Below are positions 11,231 to 23,477 of a DNA stretch of 64,000 bases, in pieces; the first letter of the stretch is position 1; each line of letters opens with the position of its first letter. This DNA is from Anthopleura xanthogrammica (taxonomy: Eukaryota; Cnidaria; Anthozoa; Actiniaria; Actiniidae). The notes beneath the pieces were generated by a model. That model was not told where the DNA came from. It ran no database searches and saw only the letters and a list, made by a program, of their open reading frames with translations. A program made the position numbers and the translations under genes. The stretch spans positions 310,001 to 374,000 of the forward strand of contig OZ025212.1 in the NCBI GenBank assembly GCA_964019055.1, written 5' to 3'.

Positions 11231-14200
11231 ATGGAGGGGATCAGGCGGTTGAATGACCATCGATTTGTTACTCTAGTTGGTGTAGTTGTCTTGTCGTTGT
11301 TTTGGTATCAAATACAAGTCTACCTTGAACACAAACAGAACAAGGAATCTCTACATCAGTGGCTCGAAAATAACGATCTAGATCGATATACTGACAAAAT
11401 AAATAACGCTGGTAGGAACTTCTGGACCTTAATGCTCCTACGTAATTCTATGATATTCTATTCTACTTGATGTACATTCATGTACAAACATGTTAACTCC
11501 TCAAGAAATAGAAATTTTACGACGTTATTTGTTGTTGGATTATTTCCAAGAATTTGTTTTATAGATACTTTCGAGGTTCATTAAAATTATTATGTTAAAT
11601 GAAACATTTTGGTGTTAATATTTGCACTTTCAGCTGAGTTGCAAATAGCTTTATTTGTCCTTCATTGTAGATCATGAGTAACTAGTATTGTACTTGTTTT
11701 GCAATCATTCTCAAGAGAATTGAATTACAAAAGTGATGTATACTCAACTCTTAACTGAAATTGTTCTAAAGCTATCATTTAGAAGTAGTTATCTTCCAGT
11801 ATAGATGCCTCAGTATATATATTTTAGCATTAACTTTCCCATTTTTTTTGTTCTAGGAGTAAAGTCTCTACAAGGATTTGGAGAACTTGATGTCAATAGA
11901 TTTCTAGCCAGCCAGTTCCCAAGCCTCAACCACAACGAATATTCAAAATTACATGGACAATTTACTAAATATGTTCAAAAAATGAAAAATCAGCTTAGTA
12001 TTTATCAGTGGCTTGAAGATAACAGCCTGGAACGTTATTTTTCCACATTAATTACTTTAGGGTTTGAAAGTATTGAAGATATTAAAGAGAATATGAGTGA
12101 AGAAACATTGAGAAAAGTGACAAATTTAGATCATAGGATAGCTCAAGTTTCAAAGCTTAAAAATGCACTCGAGACACTAAGGCTGAGTCCTGAGGAACGA
12201 CGCCATAGCAGCAGCTGGATAAGCTACATTTTTTATCTTTGTCTATGCTTGTTGTCAGTTCTTTGGTGGGTTGTCAAGGCCATAGGTAAATTACGGAGTA
12301 TTTATAATTAATACATTCATTTATATATAAAATAGTATTGCGATTCTCCTATAAATTTGATCAGGAGAGAGCCACCAATATAAACCTGTATTGTTGGCGC
12401 AGAATTACCACATGATAGGAGAATCGTGAAACAAAACTTATTGGGATTTTGAGCCATCAATACAAGTTATATTGACGACATTGGAAGAAAATATATTCTA
12501 TATTGGACTTTGTCGCTTCGCAACTACAGCCAGTACAGAATATATTTTCTCCCAACTAGCTCAAAATTGCAATAAGTTATAAGTACAGACCAAATGGCTT
12601 CACCCTTGCAATATCAACAATAGTCCTCTTCACATTTCCCTGCACCATCTTGAAAGGTAGCCATGCCTTTGCATCAAAGTGAGACGAACGGTGAGCTTGC
12701 AATGATAGAGACGTGTGAATAATTGTCCAAGGTGTTAAAAAGGTCTCTATCATTGCAAACTCACCGTTTATCTCACTTTGATGCAAAGGCACGACTGCCT
12801 TTTAAGATGGCAGAGGGATTCAACTGTGAAAAGGACTTTTGCCATTGCCATTTTGTAGGGCAAAGCAAGGGCAAATTCACTAGAAATGTTCTCCTAATTC
12901 TCTCTTTCTGCAATATATAACAATGCATTGTTCCTTCCACATGCATGGCTGCCGGGAAATCCCTCTGATACACATGCTCATATAAGGCAATGATGTCCAG
13001 TGTGTTAATATGTTTTAGATATATTCAAAAACTAACAAACCATTTTGAAATACTTTAACCTTGTTTTGTTTGTTAGCCAAGGGTCTAGGGTACCTCTTGG
13101 TGTCAGGCATCCTCATAGTCTACATACGTTCAACCATCAGACGCACCAATTCCGAGTGCCAGAGACATAAGATATCTGTATTGAACTATGTTCTGGGCAA
13201 TTACTTGCATCCTAAGAGCACTAAAATACTGTGGCAATGGAAAGAGCCTGCAGTTGTTGGACAAGCAATGACTTTTATTATGGAGGTGAGTGGAACATTG
13301 TTTGAATGTTGTGTGACATATTAAATAAAGAATGTAGTGGTAATGAGCACCAGTAAGTAAGTATTAAAGTAAGTACTCATCAATAGGATAATTATAGCAA
13401 CAACTCTCAATATCATATGATTGAAAGAAGAAAGACAAGAAAAGAAAAGAGTTTGTTGTTGTAGGGTGTGCTAGTGAAAAAGGACCAGAGTGTTCAATTG
13501 TCTGCATTTGGCTATCTCTAAGGTCCTAGCTACTAACTATGTTAACTAGTCACAATGATTGATGAGCATGCTGAAAACTATATAATAAAAGAAGAACCCT
13601 TAACTGATCGACCTTTCATACATTAGTCCTTCATTAGAGTAAAGAACAACTTCAATGTCCCATTATATGTCAAAAGAGCATGCAGGATGTTTTACACTGC
13701 AAGGGAGTGCAGAGGTTGCTGTAATACAAACTGGGACAAAAACCTACTTGAAACTGGCAATGCAAGACAATAGTTGTGAAGACTGTCAATCGTTTTAGTT
13801 TTACAGGTATAATTGTATTGCTCATCCTATTGACAAGGACAGTCGTATAACTGTGGAGATTATTCACAAGGGAAGTATGATAGCATATTCTTGTGAGTAT
13901 GGTGGACCCACACAGAACCGACAAGATAGCAATAAGATGAAAGTTACGTTTACTGTGCGTCAAGCTGGCGAGTATTCAATAGCTGTACTCTTGGCTGGTG
14001 ACCATGTCAAGGGAAGCCCATTCAAGAAAGTATTTCTTCCAGGTTGGTGAAGTAATCCCTTGAAAATGATCATCATCACCATCATCGTTACCATCATCAT
14101 CATCATCATCACCATCATCATCACCATCATCATTGTTACCATCATCATCATCATCATCATCACCATCATCGTTACCATCATCATCATCACCATCATTGTT

Positions 14201-17200
14201 ACCATCATCACCATTATCACCATCATCATCACCAACGTTACCATCATCGTTACCATCATCATCATCATCATCACTGCGTCGCTGTCGGTTGGGGATGACG
14301 GTCGGAACATAGATCATAGATCACTGCTGCTGCTTCGTTTGTGTGTACGTTTCGCGTTTTCGGGAGTTCTCACATAGGGCTAACCTCCAAACTTCCTTTC
14401 AGGATGCTTATTTTATTTATTTATTTTAGCTGGGTGTTAGTTTCTGCTTTGGCTCTCTTATATGTTTTATTCTATGTCACTGATAATTTGCGTCCTGAAT
14501 AAAATACTATTATTATTATTATTGTTATTATTATCACCAACGTTACCATCATCGTTACCATCATCATCATCATCATCTTTCACCATCATCATCACCATCA
14601 TCGTTACCATCATTATCATCATCATTCACCATCATCATCACCATCATCGTTACCATCATTATCATCATCATTCACCATCATCATCACCATCATCGTTACC
14701 ATCATCATCATCATCATCATCATCATTCACCATCATTATCATCATCATCATTCACCATCATCATTATCATCATCATCATGTCATTGAGAATTTTTTTAGT
14801 TGGTTATTGGCTGTGCTTCAAGGGTTTTTCTGGGTTCTCTGGTGTTCTCCACCCCCACCCCCATCCCCCACAAAAATCATCTTCTAAATAACAGTTGGAT
14901 TCAGTTGAAAAACTCAGTGAAACCATACCTAAATCCCATTTATTGATTGATTCACACATTTTAAGGTCCAGTTGAATCATCCAAGTGTATAATAGTAGAC
15001 AGACTGTCGATGCTTGTGGTCAAGAAAGATACTTACTCCCCCCTAATAGTCCAGATGAGAGATAAGTATGGCAACACGTGCGCACTCACTGATGTAGAAT
15101 GTCTGAGAAAATTCAAGGTTAATATCACCAAGGTCAGTTGTTTCGTATTGCTGCTACTTTTGTTTTTGCTTCTTGTCATTTATTCACTGTATAATGTTTC
15201 AACTACTGCAAAGCCCAAACAAATGAAAGAGCAAAAATTATTCTTCATAGATTGGATCCAGAATGAAAGTTGACCCAGAACTGTTTGTCGACACCACTGA
15301 TGCTCCTGTTGGGAATGTTCTACACATCAAGCTAGAGGAAGAAGGTTGTTATGCTGGAGAAGTGAGCTATGATGGTGCAGGAATAGACAACCCTGCACTA
15401 ACCATCTTATCTCTAACCAGTAAGTGATATTTTACATCTTGCTTAGACTGTCAGCCCTGATGCAGCAGAACTTGAAAGGCAAATCAATGAATTTTAGTTT
15501 TTGGCAGAGTATATTTGTAACTTTTGGGGATGTGACCACACTTTTGAGCTTATACTTTTTGCATGCTGAGAATAAGATTTTATTGTTTTTTCCTCGAAAT
15601 TGGGCTCCATTGGGTTCTCTAGTTTGTCTCAAAAATCAACACTTCTAAATTTCAACTCATTCATAAAACACATTGCCTGTATATAACAGATTGATATTTG
15701 TTTTGTAGTTGACGAGTGGGCAGCAGTTGAAAAGAATATTCAGAAACACTGTTACAACGTGTATTATGAATCATCTTTACTTATCAATAACCAGCCAGTG
15801 AACCACCATTCCACTCCCAGTAGAAGAGCTATATTCAGTGCAGGCATTAATGGCATGGATCTGACAGTATCAAGTCTTGACAGCAGATTGTACCGAGTTT
15901 CAAACAAGAAGCTCTACTGTTACATCTCACCCAAGGTAGTGTTCAGGATATGGGGAGGGGAAACCTGTAAGGTGCTCTGTTGTTGTCTTTCCCTGAATAT
16001 GTATTTGAGTATGTACAAACAGATGGATGGATGGAGGGAGGGAGGGAGGGAGGGAGGGAGGGAGGGAGGGAGGGAGGGAGGGAGGGAGGGAGGGAGGGAG
16101 GGAGGGAGGGAGGGAGGGAGGGAGGGAGGGAGGGAGGGAGGGAGGGAGGGAGGGAGGGATAGATTGATGGATGGATGGATGGATGGATGGATGGATGGAT
16201 GGATGGATGGATGGATGGATGGATGGATGGGTGAAAGGTCAGACAGACAGACAACTGAATGGATGGATGAATTCATGGATGGATGGATGGATTCATGGAT
16301 GGATGGATGGATGGATGGATGGATGGATGGATGGATGGATGGATGGATGGATGGATGGATGGATGGATGGATGGATGGATGGATGGATGGATGGATGGAT
16401 GGATGGATGGATGGATGGATGGATGGATGGATGGATGGATGGATGGATGGATGGATGGATGGATGGATGGATGGATGGATGGATGGATGGATGGATGGAT
16501 GGATGGATGGATGGATGGATGGATGGATGGATGGATGGATGGATGGATGGATGGATGGATGGATGGATGGATGGATGGATGGATGGATGGATGGATGGAT
16601 GGATGGATGGATGGATGGATGGATGGATGGATGGATGGATGGATGGATGGATGGATGGATGGATGGATGGATGGATGGATGGATGGATGGATGGATGGAT
16701 GGATGGATGGATGGATGGATGGATGGATGGATGGATGGATGGATGGATGGATGGATGGATGGATGGATGGATGGATGGATGGATGGATGGATGGATGGAT
16801 GGATGGATGGATGGATGGATGGATGGATGGATGGATGGATGGATGGATGGATGGATGGATGGATGGATGGATGGATGGATGGATGGATGGATGGATGGAT
16901 GGATGGATGGATGGATGGATGGATGGATGGATGGATGGATGGATGGATGGATGGATGGATGGATAGAGGGGGGATGGATGGATGGATGAACATACGAGAT
17001 ATAATAATTAATAATCAGTCATCTCTTGTCTTTCCTCAGCACTTATCAATTAAAGAATATTACATGAGGATATTTCCTCGTAAACTACATGTTTTTCGTG
17101 TTTCTCCTCGCACAAAGGTTAGTTTTAGTTCACTTATTATCTTCTTTCCTTCCTTCTTTCCCTCCTTCCTTCCTTCATCTCTTACTTTCTCCCTTCGTTT

Positions 17201-20200
17201 CTTCCTTCCTCCTTATTTCATTTGTTTATTCATTCCTTGCTTACTTCCATCCATTCTCTTTCTTCCAGCTAACTCTCCATCCCCCTACACAAGAGTTCGA
17301 ACATCCAACCTTCACACTAGATGATGGAATCCAGCCGCCTGTTGCTGTCATGTGTAAAGATAGGAACATCTTGGTTGCTACCTTCTCCAGACTAGTCCTA
17401 ATGAACATCGGTAAGTTAATACAACTTTTTCCTTCCTTCCTTCCTTCCTTCCTTCCTTCTTTCCTTCTTTTTGCCTTTTTCCATTCTTTCCTTCCTTCAA
17501 GATAGAGGTGATAAAAGGAGTCCTCTCTATTGTTTTACTAATTTTTATTTTCATTATTCCTCTAAAGGTGGTTCAGAAAACTTCAAGAAGAAGCAGGAAT
17601 TCTTTTACCAGGAGTTGCTATCCAAACGTGGCTCGAAGTTTGGCTGTACTGAACTCAAGATCGACAGGCAGAACCTCCTAGAAAGCGTGAGTCCTTAGGT
17701 CACATGACCAGCATGACGTCGTGGTTTTTTTAATATTTCTTTTTCTTTCTCTCTACAGTCATACGCTGCTTGCAAGTCGTTGTATAGCAGTGATTGGCTG
17801 AGACTCTTCACTATACGTTTTCAAGGAGAGGAAGGTGAGGTTGTTCACAGTAAATTTGTTATTCGTTTCAAATGACTCTAATGTGTTAGAATATGACAGA
17901 ATAGATCGATATATTGTCGTTTGTAACCTGTGTATATATTAGGTCTAGACTGGGGTGGAGTCCGTCGTGAATGGATCGATTTATTGTCGGGTATTCTCTT
18001 CGGACACGAACACAATCTCTTCACTCGTTTCAAGGAGGAAGATGCCCAAGCACTAGTAAGTACATGTCAATTAAAACTCATTTTATCCTAATCACTGAGG
18101 TTAAAATGTAATATATATAATTTATTTTTGGACCAGGTTCATCCTAATCCTAGACGTCCAGCCAATCTTAAGCTGAAGTACTACGAGTTTGCTGGTCGTA
18201 TTGTTGGAAAATGTCTGTATGAATCTGCAGTGGGTGCTGGGCGAAGACAGAACATCAAAGCAAAGTTTTCTCGTTCTTTTCTAGCTCAGCTACTTGGTCA
18301 ACGGATCACTTACAAGGTACTCACTAACGTATACTATTGCTCTTAAAAGTGGTCCAACTTGTGGTCCATTTGCACTTGACATGCTTTTCTTTCATGACAC
18401 TTTCAAGATTGCAGGCTATGTTGCGCGCAGTCTAACTGAGCTTTTTTCTAGGTTTGTTTTAAACTGTATAAGGCCACTACTTGCCACGCCATTAGAACCC
18501 AATTTTAATCCCATACTTCATTCTGGTTGCGTACAGCATTTTGAGACGGATGACAAGGATTTCTATCGAAGTAAAATCAAGTACATCGAAGAGAATGATC
18601 CGGCTGACTTGGATCTCAAGTTTGTTGAAGAAGAGTACATTGATGGGCAGCTTGTCAAGGTACGTTAAACATAAGTATCTGTTCCTATTCTCGCGAAAAC
18701 TACAGTGTTTGTTTTACGCTAGAGAACGGTGCGAACCTCTGAATGGCACGTACGGAATCCTCGTCACGACGAAATAGTTTTGGTGGACATCAAACAAGGC
18801 ATTTCCATGGCAATCCATAGACGTGCACACTTGAAAACTTTGTGTTTTCTTGTCACGAAGACAAATTGTAGGATTCTGCAAGTACTGTTAAAAAGCACTG
18901 TAAAGTATTTCAAACAAGTGTTTTATCGTGATCATTAGGGATTGAATTACAGACCTCTTGGTGTTCTGACAGTGTACTTGCTGTTTGTCTTTCAGAATGT
19001 CGAGCTTAAGCCAGGAGGGGCCCAAATTCCAGTAACAGAAGAAAATAAGCTTGAATACCTGAATCTGTTGGCACAATATCGACTTGTTACCAGCTGTCAA
19101 CAAGAAATAGAAAGTTTCCTCAAAGGTACACTACAAGAATAATAACAATGTAAATAAGAACATTTTTGTCATGCATAATGAACTTTTGGTGTTTTGATGG
19201 CTTTTTTTTTTAGGTCTAAATGAACTCGTACCCGACAGTTTGCTGAGTATTTTTGATGAGAATGAGTTAGAAGTAAGTGAATGTTGAAATACAATGACAG
19301 AAACTAAATGTGGCTAGAAAAAAGGACAAATTTGTATTGCGCATGCTCGTGTATAATTGTACCAGTGATTCTCAGTCCCAGGGCCTTCGCTTCTTTACCT
19401 CGGTCTCAAGAAATGTGCACGTGGACGCGTGACAAAATATTTCATATCAGGAAATTTTGACGTTATTTTGTCCTCCCTTAATATAATTTATAAGTAACAG
19501 AATTATACGAGAGAGATTCCAAAGGAAGCTAACTACTTCACGCCATGTTTGACGCAGTCGTGTCCCGATCTTAAAACACACTTATGATGCGGTTCTTGAG
19601 TAATATACTGAAGAAATTGTATTTGTTTCAGTTGGTGATGTGTGGTACTGGTGATATCAGTGTATCAGATATGAAGGCAAATCATATTGTAATTTGTGGG
19701 TTTGGCTCCTGGAATAAGGTAACTTGCGCAGTTTTCTATCAGCACGTACACCCCAAAAACTACGTACACATTCCGTTAATATTTGTTTCGCACCTTAAGT
19801 ATTTCCTCTCGTGTGCGTTATCCATTATCAAAGTCATCACAGTGCGCCAGGCACTCTAGGTTGGTCACAGGCGTCCTCGGTCCAGTTCAACCAAGAAGCA
19901 CTGGAACGAGAGATCCTCCAGTGTGTGCACCAGACATGCATCCAATAAGAAATCATCTAATGTCGATTCAATTTTTCCTGGTCAGGTTATTGATTGGTTC
20001 TGGACCATTGTGTCCAGCTTCACACAAGAAGAACTCGCTCGTCTTGTCCAGTTTATCACTGGTAGTTCTCAGCTTCCACCAGGAGGGTTTGGTGATTTGT
20101 CACCTAAAATACAAATCAGTCGTGTACCTGCTACTGATGCGCTGCCATTAGCACATACATGGTTAGTAACCTTGTAGATCACCTAAATAATACACCCACT

Positions 20201-21524
20201 CACTTATATACACATACTACACACCCACCCACCCATCAACTAACAATATTACATAGCACATACATGGTTAGTATATAGAACCTTGTAGATCACCATTCAC
20301 CCATCTACTAAATAATACACCCACTCACTTATACACACATACTACACACCCACCCACCCATCAACTAACAATATTACATAGCACATACATGGTTAGTATA
20401 TAGAACCTTGTAGATCACCATTCACCCATCTACTAAATAATACACCCACTCACTTATACACACATACTACACACCCACCCACCCATCAACTAACAATATT
20501 ACATAGCACATACATGGTTAGTATATAGAACCTTGTAGATCACCATTCACCCATCTACTAAATAATACACCCACTCACTTATACACACATACTACACACC
20601 CACCCACCCATCAACTAACAATATTACATAGCACATACATGGTTAGTATATAGAACCTTGTAGATCACCATTCACCCATCTACTAAATAATACACCCACT
20701 CACTTATACACACATACTACACACCCACCCACCCATCAACTAACAATATTACATAGCACATACATGGTTAGTATATAGAACCTTGTAGATCACCATTCAC
20801 CCATCTACTAAATAATACACCCACTCACTTATACACACATACTACACACCCACCCACCCATCAACTAACAATATTACATAGCACATACATGGTTAGTATA
20901 TAGAACCTTGTAGATCACCATTCACCTATCTACTAAATAATACACCCACTCACTCATACACACATATGCACACCCACCCACCCATCAACTAACAATATTA
21001 CATAGCACATACATAGTTAGTCATATGGTTAGTATATGGAACCTTGTAGATCACCATTCACCCATCTAATAAATAATACACCCACTCACTTATACACCCA
21101 TACTACACACCCACCCACCCATCAACTAACTCACCCTTCAGCTCGCTAAACCACCTCCTTGCTCATCCATCGACTTATTATTTATTCACTCCCTCGATAT
21201 CCCTCTTCCCTATTAATCCACTCATCCTTTCATATATCCATCTACTGATGTACCAAACTCACTAACCCACCATCCTCGCACTCTTTAACCCATCCACCCA
21301 TCAGTCGTCAGCCAGCGAGTCAATCATTCGTTGATTCAGATATTAATTCAGTCTGCTAAGGGACTCTTTTATCTTTTTATCATGGTATCTACTTGAGATC
21401 AGTATTCTCTTTGTTTTCCAGTTTTAACCAGCTTTGTCTGGCTGACTACACATCATTCGAAGAAATGCAGAGACTGCTTCTCATCGCGATCACCGAAGGA
21501 TGTGAAGGCTTCGGGTTTGCTTGA
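11231..21524 (+). CDS. AREL1: AREL1 HECT-type E3 ubiquitin ligase with N-terminal SAM-SAM extension, 19 exons
   Basis: Exons: 11231-11411, 11857-12285, 13077-13285, 13799-14042, 14966-15132, 15251-15419, 15709-15935, 17040-17117, 17269-17410, 17568-17686, 17759-17834, 17943-18055, 18137-18316, 18537-18659, 18996-19125, 19214-19272, 19632-19718, 19986-20161, 21422-21524. They total 3012 nt (1003 aa) with all phases consistent. Domains: TM (about 12-30), SAM1 (about 40-100), SAM2 (about 107-168), a long hydrophobic hairpin (about 181-222), then the part collinear with human AREL1. That part has a filamin-like repeat ending near [11 protein letters not shown], a linker, and a C-terminal HECT domain with catalytic Cys970 in AHTCFNQL. 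Residues after the Cys number 33, as in human. Human AREL1 (823 aa from memory) starts near the third hydrophobic segment. The family ubiquitinates IAP antagonists and restrains apoptosis; membrane anchoring here is inferred. Confidence 0.95.
12622..12837. mobile_element. Palindromic TA-MITE family A, copy 1 (AREL1 intron 2)
   Basis: Two inverted arms of about 95 bp are separated by a short centre containing GTCCAAGGTGTTAAAAAGG. The outer ends read GTCCTCTTCAC and its complement. The same family recurs at 38446-39027 and 41938-42140. The TA dinucleotides flanking the other two copies suggest a Tc1/mariner-type non-autonomous element. No transposase is present. Confidence 0.8.
14060..14280. 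repeat. (ATC)n array, left block (AREL1 intron 4)
   Basis: Imperfect ATC/ATT trinucleotide repeat with GTTACC interruptions. It starts about 20 bp after the exon 4 donor. All open frames through it are artefacts. Confidence 0.95.
14281..14532 (+). mobile_element. Putative LINE 3' tail inserted in the (ATC)n array
   Basis: Unique sequence separates the two ATC blocks. It shares CATAGGG(C/T)TAACCTC and AACTTCCTTTCA with the segment near 33010-33045, and it ends in GAATAAAATAC followed by (ATT)n. A 45-bp stretch of the array occurs on both sides of it (14228-14274 and 14533-14577). Confidence 0.5.
14533..14782. repeat. (ATC)n array, right block (AREL1 intron 4)
   Basis: Continuation of the ATC repeat with CATTCACC and GTTACC interruptions, again within intron 4. 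Confidence 0.95.
16030..16158 (+). repeat. (GGGA)n array with G-quadruplex potential (AREL1 intron 7)
   Basis: About 31 uninterrupted GGGA units lie on the sense strand of AREL1, 95 bp after the exon 7 donor. Runs of GGG spaced by one A are a classic G4-forming pattern, so both the DNA coding strand and the pre-mRNA could fold. Confidence 0.97.
16163..16990 (+). repeat. (GGAT)n tetranucleotide satellite, about 200 units (AREL1 intron 7)
   Basis: A near-perfect GGAT array with a short degenerate island at 16228-16280. All frames stay open because twelve bases repeat as four codons. This produces spurious Met-Asp-Gly-Trp (plus) and His-Pro-Ser-Ile (minus) frames of up to 521 aa. The array lies wholly in the intron between 15935 and 17040. 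Confidence 0.98.
17140..17500. repeat. CCTT pyrimidine microsatellites in AREL1 introns 8 and 9
   Basis: TTCC/CCTT runs lie near 17143-17215 and 17430-17500, flanking exon 9 (17269-17410). The first lies upstream of the exon 9 acceptor and extends its pyrimidine-rich context. Confidence 0.85.
20150..21130 (+). repeat. 125-bp satellite (about 7.5 copies) spanning the exon 18/intron 18 boundary of AREL1
   Basis: Direct repeats are spaced 125 bp apart: the motif starts at 20256, 20381, 20506, 20631, 20756, 20881 and about 21005. Each contains AGCACATACATGGTTAG, which also forms the last bases of exon 18 plus its GT donor (20151-20167). The units include CACCCACCCACCCATCAAC. Early copies are nearly identical; the last two are diverged. 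Confidence 0.95.
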
Positions 21525-22442
21525 CGTCCCGATATGAACCAATATTGGACATGAAGCCAATATAGTAATATAATGAATTGAACTGAATAATGGGAGATCT
21601 GCGCATACGTGGTAGATGATATAAAACAATAAGATACGTCTCTCCTGGGTCAAATATGCAAGCGCGTGATGGATGATGGGAACTTAGAGTATATTTCTGT
21701 CAATTCATCCATTATCTATAGTGCGGTTGTGCGGTTGTTCGGTGTAATTGTACGAGTGCCAGACAATGAAACTCGTAGCGCGCAACTTTGTGGACGTAGA
21801 TCTCGATTCTACTTCGGCAACGATGCCAGCGCTGTTACACTTCGTGAGACGAGCACCGAGTGTAATTACGTTTTTACCGTTGAACCATGTGTCTGGCTTA
21901 TTATAATCAACAAAATAGCAGTTACAAATATAGTAATAAATTTATAATAAAAGAGATAAATTGCGGTTTCCATGACAATCATGTATACTAGATGTATCAC
22001 TAGTAACCATACCTTGTAAACTAGGAAACCATGAACAATATGGTTTCTAGAAGATCAATTAATTTTGTATGAAAAATCCTTTTTTATATTTACAGAAATA
22101 AATTTTTATCATAATGCCGAACATAGTCGTGTCTCCGCTGATTAACAGGTACTGCGGGCGCAGGATTCACTTTTGTTTTTCTTAGTTGACTATTTTTGCA
22201 TCACGTTATATTATGCGCAGCAACAAATGATCTACAAATCAATGAGTTATAATAATTACTGCAGCAACGCAAACAGTGATTCTAGTTGGAGCTATAATAC
22301 CCACTAATGAATGACCAGCGGCATTGCAGATTGCACAATCCCCTTAAAGTCAAACCTGTCTAACACTGAAGGATGGCGAGACCATAATGTTATTTTCCGG
22401 CCGAGGTAACCATAGGTAGTTAGTACTTAGTTGGGTACTGGT
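21525..22442. other. Converging 3' flanks of AREL1 and the first SLC16 gene
   Basis: The stop codons of AREL1 (plus) and the next gene (minus) face each other across about 0.9 kb. Plus-strand AATAAA hexamers near 21932 and 22098 could end the AREL1 transcript. Confidence 0.5.
21669..21947 (+). other. Unassigned 92-codon ORF downstream of AREL1
   Basis: This open frame begins ATGGATGATGGG and ends TAA at the AATAAA-rich region. It lies 145 bp past the AREL1 stop and may simply be AREL1 3' UTR. The segment TSTECNYVFTVEPC faintly recalls the end of MRH-type lectin domains (OS-9-like), but the expected cysteine pattern is incomplete. I would not call it a gene without transcript support. Confidence 0.15.
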
Positions 22443-23445
22443 TTATTCCAATTCTTTGGAAGAGGTGGCTTTTCTTGTATTTAGTGGTGTTCTAGATTTG
22501 TGTATATCGTCTAGTATTGTCATCATCTTGTGCAAAGATGCCTCCTCTGCTTCGCTGGAAGCTGGTCCATCACAAGCTAGCGGATGGTCCGTGATGTCAG
22601 AAAACACCATTTCTTGTTCAGTTGTGTGCTCTTTGAAGAAGCAGATATGTAAGAAGAAGATGGAGCCTCCAACAATAGAAACCGTCCCAGCCATGTAAAA
22701 TGCTGAAGTATAGGAACCAGCCTGGTCTGCCATCATACCTGTAAAAACGAAAAGTATTGCATACTATAATAACAAACCAATAACAATTTTCAAAATAAAG
22801 AGGACCAATACCCGACCGCTGAGGAACTCCAGCAACGGCAGATCATTTTTACCGTACAACTAACCTGCTATTGCTGGGCCAGCTGCATTTGAAAAGGAAA
22901 CGATCATATTTGCTTGGCCAAAGGCAGAGGCTCTGCGTGGAATATCAACAGTGTTCATGAACAGAATGTTGGTTGTTGTACGAAACGCTCCATCAGCAAT
23001 ACCATAGAAAACAGAAAAGATCATCAGATGAGTGTAGTTGGTAGCAAACGATAAGAGAATCGTCGAAATTCCTGATAAGATGATTCCTACTTGGTGGACG
23101 TATCTTGGTTTAATGAAGCTGACGTCACATAACCGACCAGATACCAGACGTGAGACGATTGTTGCTATGCCAACGAATACGAGAAGGGTGGAACTTTTTG
23201 TTGGGCTTATTCCCAGCTCTTCAGAGTATTTGATCTGCAAATGAGAAGAGATGAAACCTTTAGCAGCAACGACAGCTGTATCACCATCATCAACATCATC
23301 TTAATCACCACCACCATCGTACCCTGGGGTCTGAGATTATTTATCCGCACGAAATAGAACCTCTGGACCCAGGATACTACCATCGTCATTATATCGTTAA
23401 CAACAACACCATCATCACCGCCACCATCATCATAATCACCACCGC

Positions 23446-23477
<32 letters not shown>

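Noticed and set aside
11231..12285. A separate small SAM-domain membrane gene upstream of AREL1
   Set aside because: Splice phases join exons 1-2 perfectly to exon 3, there is no stop codon or terminal exon, and the total CDS length stays divisible by three.
13960..14887. Several open frames of Ile/Thr, Asp/Asn or His runs
   Set aside because: They are translations of ATC trinucleotide repeats in AREL1 intron 4.
15759..17324. 521-aa plus-strand open frame rich in Met-Asp-Gly-Trp, and a 357-aa minus-strand His-Pro-Ser-Ile frame
   Set aside because: Both are by-products of the (GGAT)n array. The frame only borrows the tail of AREL1 exon 7, and clear splice sites place the array in an intron.
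19861..19985. An extra AREL1 exon between exons 17 and 18
   Set aside because: An open stretch with an upstream CACAG exists, but human AREL1 has no counterpart and exons 17 and 18 join in frame without it.
20150..21130. CRISPR-like array of regularly spaced repeats
   Set aside because: The whole 125-bp unit repeats with no variable spacers, and the context is a eukaryotic intron.
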